Shown piece after piece: positions 1 to 7,819 of a stretch of DNA of 64,000 nucleotides (its first letter is position 1; the number at the start of each line of letters is the position of its first letter). Source of the DNA: JSC-12 sp033764965 (GTDB lineage: Bacteria; Cyanobacteriota; Cyanobacteriia; Leptolyngbyales; Leptolyngbyaceae); assembly GCA_033764965.1 (NCBI GenBank), contig JANRIN010000031.1, positions 1-64,000 on the forward strand, read 5' to 3'. A program made the position numbers and the translations under genes. The notes below the pieces were generated by a model that saw only the letters and a program-made list of their open reading frames with translations, made no database searches and was not told where the DNA came from.

Positions 1-50
1 CACCCCCCCAACCCCCAACCCCCAATCCCCAAAACCCAACTCTCCCACCC
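1..50. repeat. C-rich CCCCCAA low-complexity tract inside a gene
   Basis: The first 50 bases are built of CCCCCAAC / CCCCAATC units. In the frame of the following oxidoreductase they encode a Pro/Asn/Gln-rich string (PNPQ-like). The same type of tract occurs inside the TPR gene at about 23541-23650. It is probably a flexible insertion rather than a functional domain. Confidence 0.8.
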
Positions 51-1399
51 CCTGGTACGTCATCGAAGCCACCGAAACTGGAGAACTGATTGGTCTGGCA
101 GACATTCCCCACCATTTGGGACTTGATCCCGTCTCTGCCTACAATCCGTCCTCCCCGGTCAAAACTAACGATCCTTATTGCACTCAGGGCTTTACTTACA
201 CGTTTGCAATGGAACGGACGGCTTCTTCTCAACCGCAACCTGTTCCCAGTTTCTATGCCCAATACGCCCCTTACTTTAGCTACGAAAATAAAAATAATGC
301 CAGCGTCGATCGCGTTTTTACCTACCGCCGCATCTGGAGTCCCAATTACCGGCAGCGTCCCCGCCAGTCTGGCGTTGGGGCTGTGATCTTGCCGGGGGAC
401 ATCTCCATGCAGAACTGGACCTGGGGCAACGATTATCGTCCTGGGACGGCGCAAGACAATTTAATCTATAGCCGTGAGCAGCTCCAACAACGGGGAGAAT
501 TGGCTCCAGGTGGCTGGATGGGCGGCTTACGCACTGAAACCTTGCAACGGGGGGAAGAAAACGCGATCGCTTACTACTACTGGCTGACTACGGGCACCAC
601 CGACTCTCAGTTAGGCAACGGCATCAAAAAATCTGCGCCGAATCATCGCTATCTCACCGGTCTGGATTCTCCAATGGGGACAGTGCATGGCTTATCCAAA
701 TATCCCTACATTCGCGAGTCTCGCCGGATTGTGGGACGTTCCTACGCCAACTATCCGAATGGGTTTCGGGTAAATGAGATTGATGTGTCCAAAATTGATT
801 ATCGGGGTGAAGCCTACTACGCCCAAAATCTCCCCCCTGCCATGTATCAAACTTTGTGGAAGCTGTTAGCCGGGTTAGAAATTCTCAAATTACCAGCAGG
901 TAGCACGATCGATCCGCAAACTATCACTCGCCGCACCCGATCGACCATTTATCCCGACTCTGTTGGCATTGCCCAATACGCGATGGACTTTCACCCCTGC
1001 ATGGCAGAGTCTCCTCCTGAAAAACCCGGCAACATCGAGCGTCCCGGAGTTCGACAGGCACATGGACAGGCTTACCCTGGAGAAGTTCCACTCCGTGCCA
1101 TGATTCCTCAAAAGTTGGATAATTTAATTATCACCGGGAAAAGCATCGCCAATAGCACGATCGCCGCTTCCGCCTATCGGGTGCATGGGTTTGAATGGTC
1201 GGTTGGAGCAGCGGCAGGAACCACAGCCTCTTTTGCCCTGGCTGAACAGGTTTTGCCCTACCAGTTTGTAGACGAGTTGCCTCGCCCAGAACCCTTACTT
1301 GCTAAGTTGCGGGCAAAGCTAGAGCGACACAATAATCCAACTGAATTTCCCGACACCTCCATCTTCAATCTGGACTGGGAAGACTGGAGAGTGTGGTAA
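2..1399 (+). CDS. FAD-dependent oxidoreductase, C-terminal part (5' end outside window)
   Basis: The reading frame is open from base 2 and clearly codes before the first start-like codon: WYVIEATETGELIGLADIPH precedes it. The N-terminal FAD-binding Rossmann motif must therefore lie upstream of the window. The visible part resembles large cyanobacterial FAD-dependent oxidoreductases of the FAD_oxidored type. A C-terminal dinucleotide-fold segment is recognisable (LDNLIITGKSIANS, then ASAYRVHG and a Gly/Ala-rich helix). The substrate is unknown. A Pro/Asn/Gln-rich tract sits at the very start of the visible portion. The gene ends 60 nt before the DUF928 gene and is transcribed in the same direction, but nothing links them functionally. 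Confidence 0.75.
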   Translation, partial: TPPTPNPQSPKPNSPTPWYVIEATETGELIGLADIPHHLGLDPVSAYNPSSPVKTNDPYCTQGFTYTFAMERTASSQPQPVPSFYAQYAPYFSYENKNNASVDRVFTYRRIWSPNYRQRPRQSGVGAVILPGDISMQNWTWGNDYRPGTAQDNLIYSREQLQQRGELAPGGWMGGLRTETLQRGEENAIAYYYWLTTGTTDSQLGNGIKKSAPNHRYLTGLDSPMGTVHGLSKYPYIRESRRIVGRSYANYPNGFRVNEIDVSKIDYRGEAYYAQNLPPAMYQTLWKLLAGLEILKLPAGSTIDPQTITRRTRSTIYPDSVGIAQYAMDFHPCMAESPPEKPGNIERPGVRQAHGQAYPGEVPLRAMIPQKLDNLIITGKSIANSTIAASAYRVHGFEWSVGAAAGTTASFALAEQVLPYQFVDELPRPEPLLAKLRAKLERHNNPTEFPDTSIFNLDWEDWRVW

Positions 1400-1459
1400 C
1401 AGATACAGGGGCGCACTACTGAATCTTCCTATGCCCTATTTATCCAGAAATTTTGTTCT

Positions 1460-2230
1460 ATGAATAGAACTCTTAAATCTGCATCCCTTCTGATTTCCAC
1501 AGTCATTGTTCTCACGGGATTATCGCTTTCCCCTACTCCATCCGAGGCTAACCCCACTCCATCTAGGCAGCGATCGTTCCAAATCAGCCAAAGCTTTAAG
1601 CCGCCCAGTCGCGGCACCGCACCACCCACCGCAGGTAGCGCCACCCGTAGCGGCACCCTGGGCAATTCCTGTTTAACCAGCGGCAAACAACTTACCTCTC
1701 TGATGCCCCAAACCCGACTGGGACTCTCTTACAGCGGCAATCCCACCTTTTATTGGTATGTGCCGCCTTCCTCTGCAAAAACAGCGAAGTTCATTCTGTT
1801 GAGCAATGACGATGCGGATGTGCATTACGAAACAACCCTGAACCTACCCAAAACTTCAGGCATCGTCAGTTTTGCGCTTCCCTCCACCGTGCCTCCGCTG
1901 GAAGTGGGCAAACAATATCACTGGTATCTGGTGGTCAGTTGTAACGAGAACGATCAAATTGCCAATCCCAGTTTAGAAGGATGGGTTGAGCGGGTAGAAC
2001 CAACGCCAGACCTTTCTAGCCAGCTCCAAAAAGCTGATTTCAAGAGTCGCGCTCGAATTTATGCCGAGAACGGTATTTGGTATGAAGCAGTTACGACTCT
2101 GGCAACTTTGCGGCAAACAAATCCCAAGGATGCAGCAACGATCGCAGGCTGGAATGAATTATTGAAATCCGTCAACCTGGATGCGATCGCCGCAGAACCC
2201 TTATATCAAGCCACTTTGAGCCAGAACTAG
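1460..2230 (+). CDS. DUF928 family secreted protein
   Basis: A 256-residue protein with an N-terminal signal peptide (about residues 1-31, cleavage near SEANP). A Ser/Pro/Gly-rich segment follows, then a beta-rich domain with SGNPTFYWYVP, YHWYLVVSC and WVERV motifs, typical of the cyanobacterial DUF928 family. The C-terminus (about 195-250) is helical and TPR-like (ARIYAENGIWYEAVTTLATL). It is likely periplasmic. It ends one base before the CHASE2-cyclase start, so the two are almost certainly co-transcribed. Pairing of DUF928 with CHASE2 sensors is recurrent in cyanobacteria. That suggests a role connected with the extracytoplasmic sensor, but the function is unknown. Confidence 0.8.
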   Translation: MNRTLKSASLLISTVIVLTGLSLSPTPSEANPTPSRQRSFQISQSFKPPSRGTAPPTAGSATRSGTLGNSCLTSGKQLTSLMPQTRLGLSYSGNPTFYWYVPPSSAKTAKFILLSNDDADVHYETTLNLPKTSGIVSFALPSTVPPLEVGKQYHWYLVVSCNENDQIANPSLEGWVERVEPTPDLSSQLQKADFKSRARIYAENGIWYEAVTTLATLRQTNPKDAATIAGWNELLKSVNLDAIAAEPLYQATLSQN

Positions 2231-2231
2231 C

Positions 2232-4451
2232 ATGACATCGGCGTGGAAGCAGGCTCTCTGGCGTTGGCGCGGTGTGTTGATCGCCGTTCCAACCGTTATG
2301 GGGGTTGTCATGACCTTGAGGCTCATTGGCTTGCTGCAATTACTTGAATTAGCCACGCTGGATCAATTTTTTCGGCTACGTCCTCAAGAGCCAGTGGATT
2401 CTCGCATTGTGATTGTCACGATCGACGAGCCAGATATCCAAAAGCTGCGGCAGTATCCCATTTCCGATGCCACCCTTGCCCGCTTGGTGAATCACCTGAA
2501 GCAACATCGTCCCAGTGCGATCGGGCTGGATCTGTACCGCGATTTACCTGTGCCGCCCGGAGAAGCTGCCTTAAACCAGATGTTTGCGACCACACCGAAT
2601 CTAATTGGGGTGCAGAAAGTCAGTACCAGTGTGGATAGTAAACCGGTTGCGGCTTCCCCCAGATTGAAACAACAGGGGCAGGTGGGAGTCAACGATGTGT
2701 TGCTCGATGCGGATGGCAAAGTGCGACGAATTTTTCTGACAGTGGATGAGCAGCCAGGACAACCCATGTTTAGTTTTGGGTTCAAGCTGGCATACCAGTA
2801 TCTTTCGCAGCGTGGAGTAAACAGTAATCTTACCTCTGAAGGATATATTTTTGCAGGCAGCACGGTGTTTAAACCATTGGAGCCAAATGACGGTGGCTAT
2901 GTGCGGGCGCAAACCAGCGGCTATCAAGTGATGATTAACTACCGGGGTGGCATCGATCGGTTTCCCGTGGTGGGGGTGATGGATGTGCTAGAGAATCGCA
3001 TCCCGTCCGATCTGATTCACGATCGCATTGTGCTGATTGGCAACATTGCCGAAAGCCACAAAGATTTGTTCTATACCCCCGTTGGCAGCTACATCTTGAC
3101 GACTCCAGTGCGAATGCCAGGGGTCGTCATTCATGCCAATTTAATCAGCCAGATTTTGAGTGCGGCGACCGACCAGCGTCCTCTGATCCGCACCTTACCA
3201 GAGTGGGCAGAATGGTTATGGATTTTGAGCTGGATTGGAATTGGAGCAGTCATTAGCTGGCAACAACGGCAAAGCACCGGGGCTATGGGGATCCTGTTTC
3301 TTAAACGCTTTCGATTAACCATTGCTGGAGGATGCTTGTTAGCACTCACATACCTGGCATTTTTGGCGGGTTGGTGGATCCCTCTGGTGCCAGCGCTGAT
3401 TGGGTTTGCCGGGGCAGCTTTTTCGATCGTAGGCTATCTGGCTCACAATGCCTTTGAAATGCGAAAAACCTTTGGGCGTTACCTGACCAACGAAGTCGTT
3501 GCGAACCTGCTTGAGACTCCAGCAGGCTTGCAGTTCGGAGGCGAACGTCGCAAAGTCACCCTGCTCATATCCGACTTACGGGGTTTCTCCGCCTTCTCAG
3601 AACGCTTGCCGCCCGAACAAGTTGTTACCCTGCTTAACCTCTATTTGGGAGTCATGGCAGATGTGGTTGACCGATACAAGGGCACAATTAACGAATTTAT
3701 CGGGGATGGAATTTTTGTCATGTTTGGTGCGCCGATCGCCCGCCCAGATGATGCCCAACGCGCGATCGCCTGTGCCATTGCCATGCAGCTTGCCATGAAA
3801 TCTGTGAATGACCAGAGTCAGCAATTGAATTTACCTGAAATTGAGATGGGGATAGGCATTCATACGGGAGAAGTAGTGGCTGGCAATGTGGGTTCCCAAC
3901 GACGCGCCAAGTACACGGTAATTGGCAGTCATGTGAACTTAGCGGCACGGATTGAATCCTATACCGTCGGTGGGCAAATTCTAATTTCTGAAGCGACGTT
4001 GAAGGATGCCAATTACGATGTTCAGGTTGAAGGACAGCTTCAGGTTGAACCCAAAGGGATTCGTGACCCGATTACGTTGTATGAGCTAAGTGGAATTGGC
4101 GGCAAGTACAATCTTTTTCTATCCAAAAATCAGGAGCCGCTGGTCAAAATTGATCCACCCATTCCCCTGGAATACACGGTTTTGGAAGGAAAACACGCCG
4201 TTGGAAATTTATTTTTGGGGAAGTTCACTCACCTCTCCACCTCTGAAGCGGAGTTGCAAACAGAGCAAGCTTTAGAGCTATTAAGTAACCTCAAAATCCA
4301 TTTGCTAGTAGGGTTAGAACGGACTCAGATATCAGGAGAGTTGTACGCCAAAGTTATGCGAGAAATACCCGATCGTCCCCATCATTTTCTGGTTCACTTT
4401 ACGGCAGTCCCGCCTGAGGTCGCTGAATTATTGCGAGCAAAGTTCTTCTAA
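2232..4451 (+). CDS. CHASE2 sensor - class III nucleotide cyclase
   Basis: A 739-residue protein. It has an N-terminal membrane helix (about 14-36), a periplasmic CHASE2 domain (about 40-320), three membrane helices (about 325-405), then a class III cyclase domain (about 430-610). Metal-binding aspartates are visible in SDLRGF and IGDG. The transition-state Asn/Arg pair is in VNLAARIE. The position that is Lys in typical adenylate cyclases (K-F-I-G-D) is Glu here (EFIGDG), while the second purine-specifying position is Thr (KYTVIG). Substrate preference therefore cannot be assumed to be ATP. A C-terminal extension of about 120 residues has no obvious domain. The gene follows the DUF928 gene by one base. 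Confidence 0.88.
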   Translation: MTSAWKQALWRWRGVLIAVPTVMGVVMTLRLIGLLQLLELATLDQFFRLRPQEPVDSRIVIVTIDEPDIQKLRQYPISDATLARLVNHLKQHRPSAIGLDLYRDLPVPPGEAALNQMFATTPNLIGVQKVSTSVDSKPVAASPRLKQQGQVGVNDVLLDADGKVRRIFLTVDEQPGQPMFSFGFKLAYQYLSQRGVNSNLTSEGYIFAGSTVFKPLEPNDGGYVRAQTSGYQVMINYRGGIDRFPVVGVMDVLENRIPSDLIHDRIVLIGNIAESHKDLFYTPVGSYILTTPVRMPGVVIHANLISQILSAATDQRPLIRTLPEWAEWLWILSWIGIGAVISWQQRQSTGAMGILFLKRFRLTIAGGCLLALTYLAFLAGWWIPLVPALIGFAGAAFSIVGYLAHNAFEMRKTFGRYLTNEVVANLLETPAGLQFGGERRKVTLLISDLRGFSAFSERLPPEQVVTLLNLYLGVMADVVDRYKGTINEFIGDGIFVMFGAPIARPDDAQRAIACAIAMQLAMKSVNDQSQQLNLPEIEMGIGIHTGEVVAGNVGSQRRAKYTVIGSHVNLAARIESYTVGGQILISEATLKDANYDVQVEGQLQVEPKGIRDPITLYELSGIGGKYNLFLSKNQEPLVKIDPPIPLEYTVLEGKHAVGNLFLGKFTHLSTSEAELQTEQALELLSNLKIHLLVGLERTQISGELYAKVMREIPDRPHHFLVHFTAVPPEVAELLRAKFF

Positions 4452-4476
4452 TTCTTGCTTTGTCAACCTGACAAAC

Positions 4477-4511
4477 TTAAAAGCCCCTGAGATTTCCTCA
4501 GGGGCTTTTAA
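4477..4511 (+). terminator. Rho-independent terminator after the CHASE2-cyclase gene
   Basis: A perfect GC-rich stem (AAAAGCCCCTGA / TCAGGGGCTTTT) with a short GATTTCC-type loop lies 26 nt after the cyclase stop. The stem is flanked by A and T residues, so it may work in both directions. Confidence 0.85.
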
Positions 4512-4536
4512 CTGTTACCTGCGTGAGTGAAATTCA

Positions 4537-4737
4537 CTATTCGGTCGCCACAGTAGGTAAGTAATAAAACCAGTCATCATGGACAGAAATAAGATGGCAA
4601 TCATAAGTATGCACCCTGAAGTTTTGAACTCTTTCCCTAATCATGCCCCAGTCTTTACAGAAACTCTCAGCCATTACACGGAAACCAATCAGCAAAATCA
4701 CCCAAGTAGGCGACTTACTAAGGTGATATTCCAACAT
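4537..4737 (-). CDS. Small hypothetical protein
   Basis: A 66-codon open frame starting with ATG that encodes a Trp/His/Tyr-containing protein. I do not recognise it. There is no clear ribosome binding site and no opposite-strand gene. The 384-nt gap between the cyclase and the MBL gene otherwise contains only the terminator. It may be a real small gene, a decayed fragment or chance. Confidence 0.25.
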   Translation of the reverse strand: MLEYHLSKSPTWVILLIGFRVMAESFCKDWGMIRERVQNFRVHTYDCHLISVHDDWFYYLPTVATE

Positions 4738-4835
4738 GGATTTTAAGCAGATTGTGGGCTGATAAGTTCACAACTGACTCAGGGCGCAAAGTTACTCAGC
4801 AATTTTGCTGAATGGAGGCGGGAATTGAGCAACCT

Positions 4836-5609
4836 CTAAACTGGGGAATTCATCACTTGAATCACCATGCCATTTCTGGGTAAATCTGCTGCCCGGAGCG
4901 AGGCTGTGGTGCCCACTCGGCGGATGGGGGTGCCGCTCATGAGGGACAAAAATTTGTCGATCGTAACCAGGTCGCACGTTCCTTTAGCTGCACGAGTGCG
5001 GTAGTGAGTTGGAACAACCATTCTGGGATTTAGCACCTCGATCGCTGCCTTAGCATTCTCTGGCGTATAGGCTTTTGGTCCATTGCCAACGGGAATCAGG
5101 AGCAAATCGGGTCTACCCATGAGAATTTTTTGCTCCGGTGTGACAGGAGCCGCAGCGCCGCCCATGTGCAGAATATCAATCCCCGCCTGTCTCCACCGCC
5201 ACGCCACATTAATCCCAAAGCGCTTGCCATCAAGCAGATCATGCGGTGTGCGAATACCTTGAAACTGCCGACCGTTTACTTGATAGGAACCAGGCTCAAA
5301 GAGAAGCTTGGGGTTTCCAGGCAAAATCTCAACCGCGCCTTCATCCAACAATTGGCTGCTGATCATCACCAGGTCTGCACCTACACGGGGAGGACGATAA
5401 CCCGCTGTGCAACCCACTGCCCGGAAGGGATTGACCAAAATTCGCCCCGCCCCGCCGCCTGTAAACAGAAAGCAAGTATGACCGAAAAACTGGATGGAAA
5501 GAGTTCCACCAGTCTGCGCCTGGGCTTGTTGCAACCCAGATGCCGCTCCCATACCTAACGCTGTTAGCAGACTTGCACCTGCGTAACGCACCAACTGCCG
5601 CCGTTTCAT
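4836..5609 (-). CDS. MBL-fold (UlaG-like) exported protein with degenerate metal site
   Basis: The start was placed at the ATG preceded by GTGAGGACATT. It gives a 257-residue protein beginning MKRRQLVRYAGASLL, a twin-arginine-type signal with an AQA cleavage region. The body follows the UlaG-like metallo-beta-lactamase fold: GHTCFLF, ILVNPFRA, TPHD, DILHMGG and VVPTHYR. The HxHxDH loop expected after the ADLVMIS strand is replaced by SQLLDE, so the main zinc ligands are missing. From memory, similar cyanobacterial homologues share this loss, so it may be a family feature rather than a local mutation. Its role is unknown. It lies 21 nt downstream of trpG on the same strand. Confidence 0.75.
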   Translation of the reverse strand: MKRRQLVRYAGASLLTALGMGAASGLQQAQAQTGGTLSIQFFGHTCFLFTGGGAGRILVNPFRAVGCTAGYRPPRVGADLVMISSQLLDEGAVEILPGNPKLLFEPGSYQVNGRQFQGIRTPHDLLDGKRFGINVAWRWRQAGIDILHMGGAAAPVTPEQKILMGRPDLLLIPVGNGPKAYTPENAKAAIEVLNPRMVVPTHYRTRAAKGTCDLVTIDKFLSLMSGTPIRRVGTTASLRAADLPRNGMVIQVMNSPV

Positions 5610-5630
5610 AATGTCCTCACATGACCACAC

Positions 5631-6221
5631 TTAACTAATTGACCGCAGGAAGTTTCTCAGAAGTTCCTTACCCAACTGGGTGAGTACACTTTCTGGATGA
5701 AACTGTACGCCCTGAATGTGAGGCAACTGCCGATGGCGGACACCCATAATCGTGCCGTCGTCTACCCAGGCAGTTATTTCCAGCACATCCGGCAACGTCT
5801 GCCGTTCAATCACCAAACTATGATAGCGGGTGGCGGTCAACGGATTTTCGAGTCCGGCAAAAACTCCAACGCCTGTGTGATGTATCTCAGATGTTTTGCC
5901 GTGCATTAGTACGGGTGCAGAAATAACATTGCCGCCAAACACCTGTCCAATGCTTTGGTGTCCCAGGCAAACGCCTAAAACGGGCAGGGTTTTGCCCAGC
6001 GTTTCAATGATTTGTAAGGAAATTCCGGCATCATCTGGTCTGCCTGGTCCTGGAGAAATCACAATTCCATCAGGATTTAGCTGGCGAATCTGCTCTAGAG
6101 AGATCTGGTCATTGCGGTAAACTTGAATCTCTTGGGCGATCGGAAACTCTTCTCCCAGTTCTCCCAAATATTGCACCAGGTTGTAGGTGAAGCTGTCGTA
6201 GTTGTCGATAACGAGGATCAC
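5631..6221 (-). CDS. trpG: Anthranilate/aminodeoxychorismate synthase component II (glutamine amidotransferase)
   Basis: A 196-residue class I glutamine amidotransferase that supplies ammonia for chorismate conversion in tryptophan or folate synthesis. It starts MILVIDNYDSFTYNLVQYL. It carries the oxyanion GPGRPDDAG segment, the nucleophile loop PVLGVCLGHQSIG and the catalytic His-Glu in QFHPESVLT. Length and motifs match TrpG/PabA. In cyanobacteria one small subunit may serve both pathways, so trpG and pabA cannot be separated here. The MBL-fold gene follows closely and may be co-transcribed. Confidence 0.93.
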   Translation of the reverse strand: MILVIDNYDSFTYNLVQYLGELGEEFPIAQEIQVYRNDQISLEQIRQLNPDGIVISPGPGRPDDAGISLQIIETLGKTLPVLGVCLGHQSIGQVFGGNVISAPVLMHGKTSEIHHTGVGVFAGLENPLTATRYHSLVIERQTLPDVLEITAWVDDGTIMGVRHRQLPHIQGVQFHPESVLTQLGKELLRNFLRSIS

Positions 6222-6290
6222 GGGTTGCTACCAGATAGAGGATGGGGGTTAGGGATGAAGGGGAAGAGCGGTTTTTTCTGCCCGCTGCAC

Positions 6291-6821
6291 CTACAAACTT
6301 GCTTCAGATAACAGAAGCAGTTTGAGCCAAAGTTTGGGCAGGATTAAGGAGCCAGCCACACCAACTGAGGCGATCGCGGAGATGAGCACCGCCGCCGCCG
6401 CACAGTCTTTGGCAATTTTGGCAAGCTCATGATAATTCTGCTTGACGGTTAAATCAACCACAGACTCGATCGCGGTATTGAGCAATTCCATTGTGAGGAC
6501 GGCACCAACCGTTAAGCAAATGACCGTCATCTCAACGGCTGCCAGATTCAGAAAAATACCCAGAATGACTGCCAGGGTTCCTAAAAAAACATGGATGCGA
6601 AAGTTGCGCTGGGTTTTAAAGGCATAGCTAATCCCAGCCCAGGCGTACTTAAAGCTAATGAATAGGGTAGGGGCAACCCGCCAAGCCAACTCCCGATTTG
6701 CTTTGATTCCCTGTCCCGTTTTGCCAGGGTGATCGGAGTCGGAGGATTGAAGTTCAGATGGCATAGGCTGCAAGGCGGTACATTCGATTAAGTTTTGCTG
6801 AAGTAAAGGTTTTTTTGGCAT
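6291..6821 (-). CDS. dgkA: Diacylglycerol/undecaprenol kinase family protein
   Basis: A 176-residue integral membrane kinase. A polar N-terminal extension of about 50 residues precedes the DgkA core. The core carries an amphipathic surface helix (AWAGISYAFKTQRNFRIH), three membrane helices and the active-site signature ELLNTAIESVVDLTV followed by AKDCAAAAVL. The Glu and Asn of that signature are catalytic or metal-binding in the family. Gram-positive and cyanobacterial members often prefer undecaprenol, so the lipid substrate is uncertain. It sits in the order ybeY-dgkA-trpG on the minus strand, 57 nt after ybeY. Confidence 0.9.
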   Translation of the reverse strand: MPKKPLLQQNLIECTALQPMPSELQSSDSDHPGKTGQGIKANRELAWRVAPTLFISFKYAWAGISYAFKTQRNFRIHVFLGTLAVILGIFLNLAAVEMTVICLTVGAVLTMELLNTAIESVVDLTVKQNYHELAKIAKDCAAAAVLISAIASVGVAGSLILPKLWLKLLLLSEASL

Positions 6822-6878
6822 GGGTGGCTGACCTCTTTAAAGGTTGCCCTTAACGTGCCCCAGAGACTAGCAAGAATT

Positions 6879-7403
6879 CTAACTGTCCATGATGGAAACA
6901 CCAACCGTATTGAGCAGGGCTTTTTGTAGAGTTAACATCTCTTCCAGGCTGGCTTCATCCGGATGATCCCATCCCAATAAGTGGAGTAAGCCATGACTTG
7001 CTAACCAGGTTAGCTCCGTGTTTAAGTCATGCCCCTGGGCGATCGCCTGTCTCTGAGCCGTCTCAATAGAGATGATGATATCGCCCAGATAGAGGGGTAA
7101 GTCCTGTAATTCCTCTGCTTGAGGCGAATCGACTTCCAAGGCGGCAAACGCTAGAACATCGGTGGGTTTATCTTGCTGCCGATATTGAGTATTGAGGGTT
7201 TGAATTTCGCGATCGTCCGTCAGACGCAAACTTAGTTCATAGGCTTGAATCGGGGATAAATTTGGCTGCAACTGTTCAAGCCATTGCTGAAACCAAACTT
7301 CCCATGAAATACCAACCACCTTGTCTCGAGTGGAGCTTACCGATTCGTTTTCCTCTGCTGGAGAGAAGCAGTCTTGCACACAAACTTCAACCTGAATACC
7401 CAT
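6879..7403 (-). CDS. ybeY: Endoribonuclease YbeY (16S rRNA maturation)
   Basis: A 174-residue protein with the zinc motif HGLLHLLGWDH (H-x3-H-x5-H) near the C-terminus. It also carries the family signatures LTDDREIQTLN, YRQQDKPTDVLAF and LGDIIISIETA. YbeY is a single-strand RNA endonuclease in 16S rRNA 3' processing and ribosome quality control. The N-terminus (about residues 1-50) is longer and less conserved than in the E. coli protein, which is common in cyanobacteria. It precedes dgkA on the same strand. Confidence 0.95.
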   Translation of the reverse strand: MGIQVEVCVQDCFSPAEENESVSSTRDKVVGISWEVWFQQWLEQLQPNLSPIQAYELSLRLTDDREIQTLNTQYRQQDKPTDVLAFAALEVDSPQAEELQDLPLYLGDIIISIETAQRQAIAQGHDLNTELTWLASHGLLHLLGWDHPDEASLEEMLTLQKALLNTVGVSIMDS

Positions 7404-7454
7404 TGGTTACAACCTTTTGATTGGGTGTCCACAGTCAACTGAATCTGTTGGAAT

Positions 7455-7516
7455 GACACTGGTCATTGGTCATCAGTCATTCGTCATTGGCAGAGGACGA
7501 GGGCAGAGTGACCAGT
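7455..7516. repeat. TCATTGGTCAT-type dispersed intergenic repeat
   Basis: Short related units (CACTGGTCATTGGTCATCAG, CAGTCATTCGTCATTGG, GTGACCAGTGACAG) occupy the gap between the DUF3285 gene and ybeY. Related sequence recurs at 53145-53205 and, inside a gene, at 28139-28208. This is a typical cyanobacterial spacer repeat. Confidence 0.65.
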
Positions 7517-7528
7517 GACAGCACTGAC

Positions 7529-7759
7529 TTAACGAGTCAGGTAAGCTAAACCAACAAACACGCCCAGCAGCGCGATCGTGGTCAGGAAAAAGTGTTGTAA
7601 GGATTTGCCCCGTTTACGCACCATGTTCCGCATTGCCAGCTTCACGTAGCTGGGCTTGGGTTCTTGAGGGGTGGCTGAAGAGGTGGAATCTTCACGTCCA
7701 GAAATCTCAACCGCCTGGGAGGAATCCACATCCTCAGAAGATAAATTTTCGGTTGCCAT
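7529..7759 (-). CDS. DUF3285 small membrane protein
   Basis: A 76-residue protein with a polar acidic N-terminal half, then KPSYVKLAMRNMVRKRGKSL and a single C-terminal membrane helix (about 53-74). This matches the cyanobacterial DUF3285 family of unknown function. It lies immediately downstream of prfB (60 nt) and upstream of ybeY, a neighbourhood I recall as common in cyanobacteria. It is probably anchored in the membrane with its basic segment on the cytoplasmic face. Confidence 0.85.
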   Translation of the reverse strand: MATENLSSEDVDSSQAVEISGREDSTSSATPQEPKPSYVKLAMRNMVRKRGKSLQHFFLTTIALLGVFVGLAYLTR

Positions 7760-7819
7760 AGTGAACCTTCACCTGAAAAGCTTTAACTAATGTAACAAGA
7801 ATCCCTGGCAGAAAAGTTT

